A stretch of DNA of 64,000 nucleotides, from NCBI RefSeq assembly GCF_000023265.1, contig NC_013124.1, positions 992,001 through 1,056,000 of the forward strand, read 5' to 3'. This document shows, piece after piece, positions 8,073 to 17,360 of the stretch. The notes under the pieces are model-generated. The model saw nothing but the letters and a program-made list of their open reading frames with translations, did not search any database and had not been told where the DNA came from. Both the position numbers and the translations under genes were made by a program. Every line of letters begins with the position of its first letter. Positions within the stretch are counted from its first letter, which is position 1. Origin of the DNA: Acidimicrobium ferrooxidans DSM 10331. Lineage in GTDB: Bacteria; Actinomycetota; Acidimicrobiia; Acidimicrobiales; Acidimicrobiaceae.

Positions 8073-8398
8073 TGTCCCCCCTCCTTCACCCAGAAGGCCA
8101 TCGCTCGCTTGAGCAGCTCGCGTTCCACGGTGAGCTGCTTGACCTGGCGGCGCAGCCGTGTCAGCTCCTCGCGCTCGGCGCTCGTCAGGCCCTCTCGCTC
8201 ACCTCGGTCGATGCGTTCCTGACGGACCCAGTTACCAAGGGTCTGCTCGTTGATGCCAAGCTCACGGGCGACGTCAGCGATGGTGCGGCGCTGGTCGAGA
8301 ACCAACGCTGCCGCGTCCTTGCGGAACTGGCTCGGGTAGCGGCCGCGTCGTCGTCCAGCGGGGCCGTCGCCCGGTGGTGGGTTCGGTGTCTGGCTCAT
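8069..8398 (-). CDS. IS3-family transposase OrfA (helix-turn-helix), inner copy
   Basis: 109 residues; ATG 8398 follows AGGAGGAAGGG. The N-terminal half holds a helix-turn-helix (RRTIADVARELGINEQTLGN) for binding the element ends. The C-terminal half is a leucine-zipper-like helix (ELTRLRRQVKQLTVERELLK) used for multimerisation. It overlaps orfB by four bases. Identical to the outer copy's orfA at 8505-8834. Confidence 0.93.
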   Translation of the reverse strand: MSQTPNPPPGDGPAGRRRGRYPSQFRKDAAALVLDQRRTIADVARELGINEQTLGNWVRQERIDRGEREGLTSAEREELTRLRRQVKQLTVERELLKRAMAFWVKEGGQ

Positions 8399-8504
8399 CC
8401 CTTCCTCCTATAGCAGGTGTCAACCTGGAGGGGGGAAGGCCATCGTGCTGCTGCCGCTACAGAGAAGCCCTTGGCCTCCTGGCGGGAGATCCAGTGGTAG
8501 CGGC

Positions 8505-8834
8505 TCACTGTCCCCCCTCCTTCACCCAGAAGGCCATCGCTCGCTTGAGCAGCTCGCGTTCCACGGTGAGCTGCTTGACCTGGCGGCGCAGCCGTGTCAG
8601 CTCCTCGCGCTCGGCGCTCGTCAGGCCCTCTCGCTCACCTCGGTCGATGCGTTCCTGACGGACCCAGTTACCAAGGGTCTGCTCGTTGATGCCAAGCTCA
8701 CGGGCGACGTCAGCGATGGTGCGGCGCTGGTCGAGAACCAACGCTGCCGCGTCCTTGCGGAACTGGCTCGGGTAGCGGCCGCGTCGTCGTCCAGCGGGGC
8801 CGTCGCCCGGTGGTGGGTTCGGTGTCTGGCTCAT
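8505..8834 (-). CDS. IS3-family transposase OrfA (helix-turn-helix), outer copy
   Basis: 109 residues identical to the inner copy's OrfA, with the same start, Shine-Dalgarno sequence, helix-turn-helix and zipper-like helix. It is intact, but its partner orfB is broken 63 bases beyond its start by the inner insertion. Alone it could bind the element ends and possibly inhibit transposition, as OrfA does in some IS3 elements. Confidence 0.9.
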   Translation of the reverse strand: MSQTPNPPPGDGPAGRRRGRYPSQFRKDAAALVLDQRRTIADVARELGINEQTLGNWVRQERIDRGEREGLTSAEREELTRLRRQVKQLTVERELLKRAMAFWVKEGGQ

Positions 8835-8879
8835 CCCTTCCTCCTATAGCAGGTGTCAACCTGGAGGGGGGAAGGCCAC

Positions 8880-11348
<2,469 letters not shown>

Positions 11349-11366
11349 ACTTCACCACATGGATGT

Positions 11367-11645
11367 TTACCGGCTGGGCTTGCGAATAAGTGTAAGTCCC
11401 TCAAAGTCCACGGGCTCCCATGTGCCGCCTACGACTTTGAAGGCAAGGCCCTGTTCGTTGCGAGCGGGGTAGACCATGACCGCTCGGCCGCCTTCTCCCA
11501 GGTGCTCGTTGACTCGTTGCCACATGAGGTCACGAACGCGGGCGGTCACGGTTCCCACGAAGACCCCAGGAGCGATTTCGAGCAGCCACCTGGTGATGTG
11601 GCCACGGAGCCCAACGGGGACAGCGGTAAGCACGAGAACCGTCAT
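11367..11645 (-). CDS. cas2: Cas2, type I-E CRISPR integrase subunit
   Basis: 92 residues. The I-E form of Cas2 (Cas2e) is recognised by the start MTVLVLTAVPVGLRGHITRW and the central GVFVGTVTARVRDLMWQRV. Cas2 dimers bridge two Cas1 dimers to insert new spacers at the leader end. The ATG overlaps the cas1 stop (ATGA). It is the last gene of the operon. Its TAA is 18 bases from the first repeat, so any leader sequence must overlap the 3' end of this coding region. Confidence 0.95.
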   Translation of the reverse strand: MTVLVLTAVPVGLRGHITRWLLEIAPGVFVGTVTARVRDLMWQRVNEHLGEGGRAVMVYPARNEQGLAFKVVGGTWEPVDFEGLTLIRKPSR

Positions 11646-12586
11646 ACGTCGGAGCTGTAGTCGGTGCCCGCTGGGACCTCGCCGATGCGATCGTCGAAGA
11701 GAACGAGACCGGGTTCGCCCCCAAGGTCGGCATCTGGCGTACCAAGCAAGAGACGAATGTCGTCGACGGCTCGTTCGAGGAGATGTGCCTCGTGAATCCG
11801 TTCCCGCATCGTTCGTCGGACCTGACTCGACAGACTTCCCGTTCGCTGGGCGGCTGCCTCGAAGGCCACCGGTATCGCCAGTTCTACCTTGTAGAGGTCG
11901 GCGACGTCGTAGACGAACGACAGCGAGTGGCCAGTGTGGACGAAGCCCAGGCCGGGACTACAGCCGAGTGCAACGATCGCCGTATGGACCACGCCGTAGA
12001 GCACGCTGTTCGCGATGGAGAGCGCGCGATTGACATCATCGCCCGCGGACGAGTTGTTGGGGTCGTAGTGCCGACCATGCCAGTCGATCCCAAAGGCGCT
12101 GGCAAGGTGACGATACGTGCGACGGATGCGCGCGCCCTCCATGCCTCGGAGCCGCTGCATAGTGGCCTTGCTCACGTCCTCGCCGGGAAAGCGCATCTGA
12201 TACATCTGGCGCGCGACCCGGAGTCGATCTTGCCGATTCGAGACGAGACGAGCTTGCGCCTCGAGGAAGCGCGTAGACTGGAACAGCGACGGTGCCCAGG
12301 CGTACAGACGAGTATCACCTTCGCCCACCCAGCACACCACGACCCCGGATTCTCCCAGGAGCAGCATGGCTTGATGGGTGATGCGCGTTCCGGGACCGAG
12401 GAGGAGCGTGCCGACCGCTGCTGCAGGCAGGTAGGTCGTGCCGGACTCTGTTACCGACACGACTGCATTCGCATCCCGATGGACGACGCAGTGCTCGAGG
12501 TAGACGAACGAGGATCGTCGTGAGACCGGCTGGAGTTCGCCTATCCCGACGCGCTCTCCACTGAGTGGGACACGGCCTTCAGTCAT
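11642..12586 (-). CDS. cas1: Cas1, type I-E CRISPR integrase
   Basis: 314 residues from ATG 12586, which overlaps the cas6e stop (ATGA); the longer in-frame extension upstream is not needed. The metal-binding residues of the I-E family can be placed: Glu150 (RGMEGARIRR), His217 (GFVHTGH) and Asp230 (VYDVADLYK). Cas1 catalyses spacer integration with Cas2. Length and motif spacing (His to Asp 13 residues) match the family, so the adaptation module looks functional. Confidence 0.96.
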   Translation of the reverse strand: MTEGRVPLSGERVGIGELQPVSRRSSFVYLEHCVVHRDANAVVSVTESGTTYLPAAAVGTLLLGPGTRITHQAMLLLGESGVVVCWVGEGDTRLYAWAPSLFQSTRFLEAQARLVSNRQDRLRVARQMYQMRFPGEDVSKATMQRLRGMEGARIRRTYRHLASAFGIDWHGRHYDPNNSSAGDDVNRALSIANSVLYGVVHTAIVALGCSPGLGFVHTGHSLSFVYDVADLYKVELAIPVAFEAAAQRTGSLSSQVRRTMRERIHEAHLLERAVDDIRLLLGTPDADLGGEPGLVLFDDRIGEVPAGTDYSSDV

Positions 12587-13263
12587 CGGGGTCTCGCTGG
12601 TGCAGCAAGCGTGAGCAGGCCGCAACCATAGGCGCGTGCGTGGCCTATGCCGGTGACCAAGCTGCGCCGAAGGAGCTCCCGGTCGAGAACCTCGAGATGG
12701 CCCATGAACTCGGTCAACGCGATGGTCACTCGTTGGCCTTGCCTGCGGAACACCATCCGGCGACCGCCTGTCACCGCCACGTCTGGTTCGCCTGTCGAAC
12801 CGGTACGGATCGTGAAACCGTGCTGCTCGGACCGCGCAAGGAGCCAGCCGAGCTGCTGTGTGATGGTGACGTGGCCGTGGCGCTTCGTGTCTGCGGATCC
12901 GGACGAACTCCGACCGCTCCGCACCGCATTGGCTGCGAGCCGGAAGGCGTAGACCTGGCCTGTCTCGAGTCGATCGAGGAGGGGCCCGTAGGGCTTCGTG
13001 TCGTAGTCCGTGCCTCGGACGACTTGCCCTACGCTCGCCGCGAAGTGGGCGAACTGCGGCTGGACTGCGCTCACCACGTAGAGAATCGGGACCCGAGGGT
13101 CGTCGCCGTCGACGCGCCAGAGCGTTCGGCCAATCGAATTCGCCTCCTGCGGCACACTGGCCGACGTCGCTTGGGCGATGATCGCGTGCATGCGCTGCGG
13201 GTTCCGCAGAACGCTGAGAGCAGCCTGCTTCTGTGGGTCGATGTAGAGCCGAGTGAGGAACAT
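12583..13263 (-). CDS. cas6e: Cas6e (CasE), crRNA-processing endoribonuclease
   Basis: 226 residues from ATG 13263, one base after the cas5 stop. The N-terminus MFLTRLYIDP is typical of CasE, His26 in PQRMHAIIAQA is at the position of the catalytic histidine, and a glycine-rich loop near the C-terminus reads GIGHARAYGCGLL. The enzyme cuts the repeat transcript 3' of its hairpin and stays in Cascade. The stop overlaps the cas1 start. Confidence 0.94.
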   Translation of the reverse strand: MFLTRLYIDPQKQAALSVLRNPQRMHAIIAQATSASVPQEANSIGRTLWRVDGDDPRVPILYVVSAVQPQFAHFAASVGQVVRGTDYDTKPYGPLLDRLETGQVYAFRLAANAVRSGRSSSGSADTKRHGHVTITQQLGWLLARSEQHGFTIRTGSTGEPDVAVTGGRRMVFRRQGQRVTIALTEFMGHLEVLDRELLRRSLVTGIGHARAYGCGLLTLAAPARPR

Positions 13264-13264
13264 C

Positions 13265-14026
13265 TCAATCGCCCTCCTCGAGCAGGGCCATCGGGTCATG
13301 GGTCGAGCGAGCCGATTCGTGGCCGTGGCCGATGGTCACCTCGACGTAGTGATGACTGACCCGGCGGCGCGTGTAGGAGCGCGTGAGTGGGTCGAAGCTT
13401 CGTGCCTGGTCCGCAAGCTCGACATCGCCGGCGGGATTCTCGACGACGAGTTCACACCGTATCGACGTCGCGGACTGCGCGGGGTCGTTGGCCTGCCACG
13501 GGATGCTTGCCAGCACGTCGATGAGCCCGCCGTCGTAGACGCCGAGCCGCAGCGGCTTGTCCGGGGGGCAGGAGCGTCGCCCGAGGTACAGGGGAAACAC
13601 CGGAGTCCTGAGTGCGTCGTCGAGCTCTTGGAGCTGCGCGGCGTCGCCTTCGAGCCCAGCGACGAAGCAGGCGTCGGCGAGGTAGAACCGTTCGGTGACT
13701 TGCGTGCTCGTAGCGGCAGAGCGATAGCCGCCCGATGCAGTCGGCAGTCTCCCCTCGCCGGGCGCGAACCGCTTCTTGTCGTCGAACAGACTCGACAGTG
13801 TGTGGAAGTCTCGCAAGACTTCACCTGGTCGATCGATGCGCACGGCGAAGCGCAGCGCGCCGAGATCGTCGAGAGCTGCGGACCGAGGACGCCCCAGGGC
13901 GGCTGCGAGCAGCCCGATGACCCCTGACTTAGTTGGGAAACGCTCCGTTCGTCGGTAGTGGTCGAGACGCTGGCTGCTGCCCCAGGCCTGCAATGGTCCT
14001 CCAAGGCGCAGTGCGAGCACGCTCAT
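13265..14026 (-). CDS. cas5e: Cas5e (CasD), Cascade subunit
   Basis: 253 residues from ATG 14026, which overlaps the cas7 stop (ATGA). The start MSVLALRLGGPLQAWGSSQR and TKSGVIGLLAAALGR are the conserved N-terminal signature of Cas5e (LxGPLQSWG and P-T-KSGVxGLLAAALG). It caps the 5' handle of crRNA in Cascade. Continuous with cas7 and cas6e in one operon. Confidence 0.95.
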   Translation of the reverse strand: MSVLALRLGGPLQAWGSSQRLDHYRRTERFPTKSGVIGLLAAALGRPRSAALDDLGALRFAVRIDRPGEVLRDFHTLSSLFDDKKRFAPGEGRLPTASGGYRSAATSTQVTERFYLADACFVAGLEGDAAQLQELDDALRTPVFPLYLGRRSCPPDKPLRLGVYDGGLIDVLASIPWQANDPAQSATSIRCELVVENPAGDVELADQARSFDPLTRSYTRRRVSHHYVEVTIGHGHESARSTHDPMALLEEGD

Positions 14027-15183
14027 GATGCCATGTGCTCCGCGGTTGCGGCCTCGACGGCGTCGAGGAGCTGGGGAAAGGCGATGGAGTCGCCGAGGTG
14101 AGTCGCGACCGCCTGCTCCAGCTTCGGGACATAGCTCGCCCAGCCGTTCAGGCGAGGCACGCCATAGAGTCCGTCGATGTCGTCGGCGTAGGTCGCCAAG
14201 CGCTCGGCAGATGCGTGGACGTACCCACGATCGCTCTCGACTGGTGCCTCGAAGGCCCCGACCAGACTGACCGGCTGGTCGCCTCGCATGGACACAAACA
14301 CCAAGTCGGGCACCGTCAATGCTGCAAACGTGTTCTGGTGTCCCGTTGGCAGGCTCTTGGCAAACGCTTCGATAAAGGCGCGCACGCCCGTCGGTACCGC
14401 GTCGGGATCCCCCAGGTTGTCTGCCAGTCGTCCAAGGCTCACGGTGGCGAAGCGATAGACGGTCGCGGAATTGAACTCGATGAACCCCATCATGGCCGCG
14501 CCGGTCTCGTCGTCGCCTGCCAGGTCGTCGACGGTGGTGTAAAAGTCGAACTCGGAGGTGACGCGATGGGTCGAGATGGCATGCGCGACCTGGCACGCGG
14601 CGTCGACGTTGAGATTCGGGGTGTCAGCGATCATCCTGCCGAACAGAGCGACATCGAGGGAGAGATCCCTGCCCATCGCGGTCGTCAGAACGTCGAGGTC
14701 GAGGTCATCGCCGGCACGGAGGGAGCGTTCCAGCTCTCCCACCGCCGCATCGATTGCACTCTCGGAGACGAACAACGCGTATTCGAGATCTGCAGGTTGG
14801 GTCTCCTGGGCGCGCTTCTTGAGCTTCTCCTCCTTGAGGCCGAGCAGCGCTCCCGCGGCGAGGTTGACGAGTCGTGCGACGTCGTCCTCGCGCACATCGA
14901 GATCGCGCACGCGGGCCTGGACTCGCTCGTGGAGGAGGCCGGCAAGCTTACGCGTGCGAATTCCGCCCCCGCGGCTGCGCAGCCAGTCGGTGCCGATGGT
15001 TGCGAGGTTCTCATTGAAGTAGCGCCTCGTCGCGCGCTTCCACGACTGTGACGACACCCGAGCTCGACGAGCACCGCCATAGAGCGCGGTCTTTGGTGCG
15101 TTGGTGTCGTCGCGGTTCAGACATGAGGGCGGCAACGTTTGCAGGACGTGCACGTCGATGACTGCGCGGGTGGGATGGTTCAT
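14023..15183 (-). CDS. cas7e: Cas7e (CasC/Cse4), Cascade backbone
   Basis: 386 residues. The N-terminus shows the family pattern: VIDVHVLQTLPPSCLNRDD, then GGARRARVSSQSWKRA. Six copies of this protein normally form the crRNA-binding filament of Cascade. Both ends overlap neighbours by ATGA (the start with the cas11 stop, the stop with the cas5 start), which favours coupled expression of the subunits. Confidence 0.95.
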   Translation of the reverse strand: MNHPTRAVIDVHVLQTLPPSCLNRDDTNAPKTALYGGARRARVSSQSWKRATRRYFNENLATIGTDWLRSRGGGIRTRKLAGLLHERVQARVRDLDVREDDVARLVNLAAGALLGLKEEKLKKRAQETQPADLEYALFVSESAIDAAVGELERSLRAGDDLDLDVLTTAMGRDLSLDVALFGRMIADTPNLNVDAACQVAHAISTHRVTSEFDFYTTVDDLAGDDETGAAMMGFIEFNSATVYRFATVSLGRLADNLGDPDAVPTGVRAFIEAFAKSLPTGHQNTFAALTVPDLVFVSMRGDQPVSLVGAFEAPVESDRGYVHASAERLATYADDIDGLYGVPRLNGWASYVPKLEQAVATHLGDSIAFPQLLDAVEAATAEHMAS

Positions 15184-15752
15184 GGTTCCTCCTTCTGTTC
15201 GGCGGGTGATTGCTGGTCAGGGTCGAGCGCGTAGTAGTCTCGTGCCCATCTCAGGCTGACTCTCTGTAGTTTCTCGGGCAGGAGCCAGGTACTGAGATCT
15301 TGGTAGAGCCGGGGATAGTCGAGGGACACGTCCGCACCGCGCATGAGCGTGACCAGTCCCCGAAGGTGAACGCCGAGGGCGTCGATGGTCTCGCTCGCGA
15401 GCGCGCTCCGGAAGCGCCGTTCTATCCCTTGCTCGGATGCGCCGCTATCGCCGCGAGAGGTTCGCAATCTCCGAGTTGCGAGCCCGAAGGTCGAGCCTTC
15501 CTTGTCGAGGGCGCCAGGCGTCTTCGATTGGTGGTGCAACGCGAAGAGACCGAGCGCGAGGTGCGCAGCCGGCTCACGCCAGCGCGAGCGTCCCGTCACC
15601 ATGAGGACGTACGGCCAAGAGTCAGGGGACTCGTCAAAGCTCCGGCCGACGTTGCGGCGAAGCGTCGCGAGCGCTCCCGGGTCTCGGGCGATCATGTCAC
15701 GTACCTGACGGAACAGTGTGTCGTTCGTCGAGGTCGACGAAGTTGTGGTCAT
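15180..15752 (-). CDS. cas11: Cas11e (CasB/Cse2), Cascade small subunit
   Basis: 190 residues, all-helical by composition. Signatures are ALATLRRNVGRSFDESPDSW near the N-terminus, LALGLFALHHQ, and DYPRLYQDLSTWLLPEKLQ near the C-terminus. Two copies normally form the belly of Cascade and stabilise target DNA. The start overlaps the cas8e stop by four bases. The C-terminal 15 residues are acidic and Gln-rich and probably disordered. Confidence 0.93.
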   Translation of the reverse strand: MTTTSSTSTNDTLFRQVRDMIARDPGALATLRRNVGRSFDESPDSWPYVLMVTGRSRWREPAAHLALGLFALHHQSKTPGALDKEGSTFGLATRRLRTSRGDSGASEQGIERRFRSALASETIDALGVHLRGLVTLMRGADVSLDYPRLYQDLSTWLLPEKLQRVSLRWARDYYALDPDQQSPAEQKEEP

Positions 15753-17359
15753 GCAGCTCCCTTCTCTGGGCTATCCGATGGACTGAACTCGTTGCGAGCC
15801 CGTGCGAGCATTCGTCGGAAGCGGTCCTCGCCAGCGACACCCGCGAAGGCCTGCGCCGGGGCGAGCTGCGCTAGCTCCCGGCTCGCGAGATCCCGAGCGA
15901 CGGCCTCGACGAGGGCAGCCCACTCAGCCCGAGGGCGCTCGAGGTCGTCGATGTTCGCGAGTCCCGTCAGGAAGTGGCGATAGGGCGCGTCGAGCCGACC
16001 GTAGAGCTCCTCGGCGAGCGCCGACCGTGCCGCCTTGGCGAGCGCTGCCTTCCCTTCGGGCACCCGGTGTCGCTTTGATTCCTCGTGGAAGGAGAGGTCG
16101 TAGGAGAGGTAGCGAGCTTCGGCGACGTAGCCGAGTGCTTGGGCAGCGTGCGCTGCGAAGGTGACTGCGTCGATTGCGACGGTGGCTGCTGCGGGATCCT
16201 CCTGGTTCAGTACGGCAAGAGGAGTGTCGAGTCGGTCGTAGGCCAGGTCGTCGAGGGTGGTCGACATGTTCCCGAACTTTGCGGAAGTGACGAGGAGGGA
16301 CACGAGGGCGATCCCCCGCGATTGCAGACCCTCGACGAAGGACAGGACGCCTGCGCGCTGTTCCTCAGCGCCGAGCGCGAGCACGCTGCTCAGGCCCCGC
16401 CACACCTGCTGGCCCGGGCGCGCCCGCAGTGGCACATAGCTGACCTCTGCACCACGCCTGCTCTCCATCCGCCATCCGACGTGAGGATCGACGTCTCGCG
16501 CGGCGCGACGATCAACCTCATCGCCAGCGCAGATGAGTACCCGCGGGACGACGATAGCATCGCCGCGGCGCTCCGGGAAGAGGCGAATCCGCCGACCTTG
16601 CCAGGTGAACAGGTCGCACACACCGTCGGGCGCGCGCATCACCCGTGTCGGCCCCAGCGGGTCACGTTCCCATGCGGGCACGTCGTCCTCGCCTCCACGG
16701 ATGAGATTGCGATACTGCCACGGGACGAGGTTGAGGAGGAGTGTCTCGCGCAGTGTCTGCCCGACGGGCGCGACGAACCCGATCCAAGCGAGGTAGCCGA
16801 TCGCGGGGGTGTCCTTGCCGCCCTTGACCTTCGGATTCCCCTTGGCCCCAGTCTTGTCGGATGCCGAGCCGAAGGCATGGCGCTCCACGAGCCAGCGTGC
16901 TGCCTCGGCGGGGCTCAGTGCCAGCTCCGTGCGGTCGGTGATGGGCGTGAAGACGGGCACGTTGTTGCCTGATGGCGCGTAGGCCACCAGACTGTTGGCG
17001 GTCTTGACGCCGCCCTTGCCTGCTGGCTCGAGGTCGGCGACCTGAAAGAACGGGAACTCCTTCGAGAACAGGTCGAAGCGATGGCGCCAACGGGCGAAGT
17101 AATCGTCGATGGCGTCCTCCGAAAACCGGTCAGCCTCCCAGAGGCGACCCCACTCGGCGTCATCCTTCGGGCCTCGCAAGATGCGGTAGGCGAGGGCGAG
17201 CACGAGTCGAAGCAAGGCCGGCTCCAGGGTCGGGAAGTCGACGTCGAAGCCAACGATCGTATGGGCGAGCACGAATATGTCTCGAAGACTCACCTCGCTT
17301 CGCCGACCGTCTCTGAACCGTACGGGCAGCCACGGCTCGGAGGAGAGGTCAAAGTGCAT
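15749..17359 (-). CDS. cas8e: Cas8e (CasA/Cse1), Cascade large subunit
   Basis: 536 residues from ATG 17359, one base after the cas3 stop. A GTG at 17371 is in frame and would add four residues and overlap cas3, so the start is not fully settled. The N-terminus MHFDLSSEPWLPVRFRDG and the segments RDIFVLAHTIVGFDVDFPTL and WLVERHAFGSASDKTG are typical of Cse1, which reads the PAM and recruits Cas3. Length is in the family range. Confidence 0.94.
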   Translation of the reverse strand: MHFDLSSEPWLPVRFRDGRRSEVSLRDIFVLAHTIVGFDVDFPTLEPALLRLVLALAYRILRGPKDDAEWGRLWEADRFSEDAIDDYFARWRHRFDLFSKEFPFFQVADLEPAGKGGVKTANSLVAYAPSGNNVPVFTPITDRTELALSPAEAARWLVERHAFGSASDKTGAKGNPKVKGGKDTPAIGYLAWIGFVAPVGQTLRETLLLNLVPWQYRNLIRGGEDDVPAWERDPLGPTRVMRAPDGVCDLFTWQGRRIRLFPERRGDAIVVPRVLICAGDEVDRRAARDVDPHVGWRMESRRGAEVSYVPLRARPGQQVWRGLSSVLALGAEEQRAGVLSFVEGLQSRGIALVSLLVTSAKFGNMSTTLDDLAYDRLDTPLAVLNQEDPAAATVAIDAVTFAAHAAQALGYVAEARYLSYDLSFHEESKRHRVPEGKAALAKAARSALAEELYGRLDAPYRHFLTGLANIDDLERPRAEWAALVEAVARDLASRELAQLAPAQAFAGVAGEDRFRRMLARARNEFSPSDSPEKGAA

Positions 17360-17360
17360 C

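Larger units (their letters stand above)
7161..8442 (-). mobile_element. Inner, intact IS3-family element (1282 bp)
   Basis: Complete copy nested in the outer element in the same orientation. Its ends are the same inverted repeats (TGGGCTTCCCCCC at 7161; complement TGGCCTTCCCCCC ending at 8442), with further end similarity around TTGACA. It is flanked by a 3-bp duplication TCG (7158-7160 and 8443-8445). Both orfA and orfB are intact, so this copy could still move. Confidence 0.95.
6345..8508 (-). pseudogene. Outer-copy IS3 transposase orfB, split by the inner insertion
   Basis: The N-terminal codons (GTG at 8508 down to Arg22) lie at 8446-8508 and the remaining ~270 codons at 6345-7160. The inner element interrupts the frame at the Arg22 codon and repeats that codon's three bases (TCG on the plus strand). 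The catalytic DDE residues are all in the left fragment, but without the first 22 residues and the coupled start this copy should be inactive. Sequence otherwise matches the intact copy at 7194-8072. Confidence 0.9.
6312..8878 (-). mobile_element. Outer IS3-family element, inserted in a CRISPR repeat and itself interrupted
   Basis: Left part 6312-7160 and right part 8446-8878 together make 1282 bp, the same length as the intact copy nested inside. The ends are TGGGCTTCCCCCC on the left and, on the complement of the right end, TGGCCTTCCCCCC, one mismatch in 13. The element is flanked by a 3-bp target duplication CGG (6309-6311 and 8879-8881), which places the insertion at a spacer/repeat junction. 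Its orfA is intact. Its orfB is split by the inner copy. IS3-family elements typically make 3-4 bp duplications and have TG...CA ends, as here. Confidence 0.93.
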
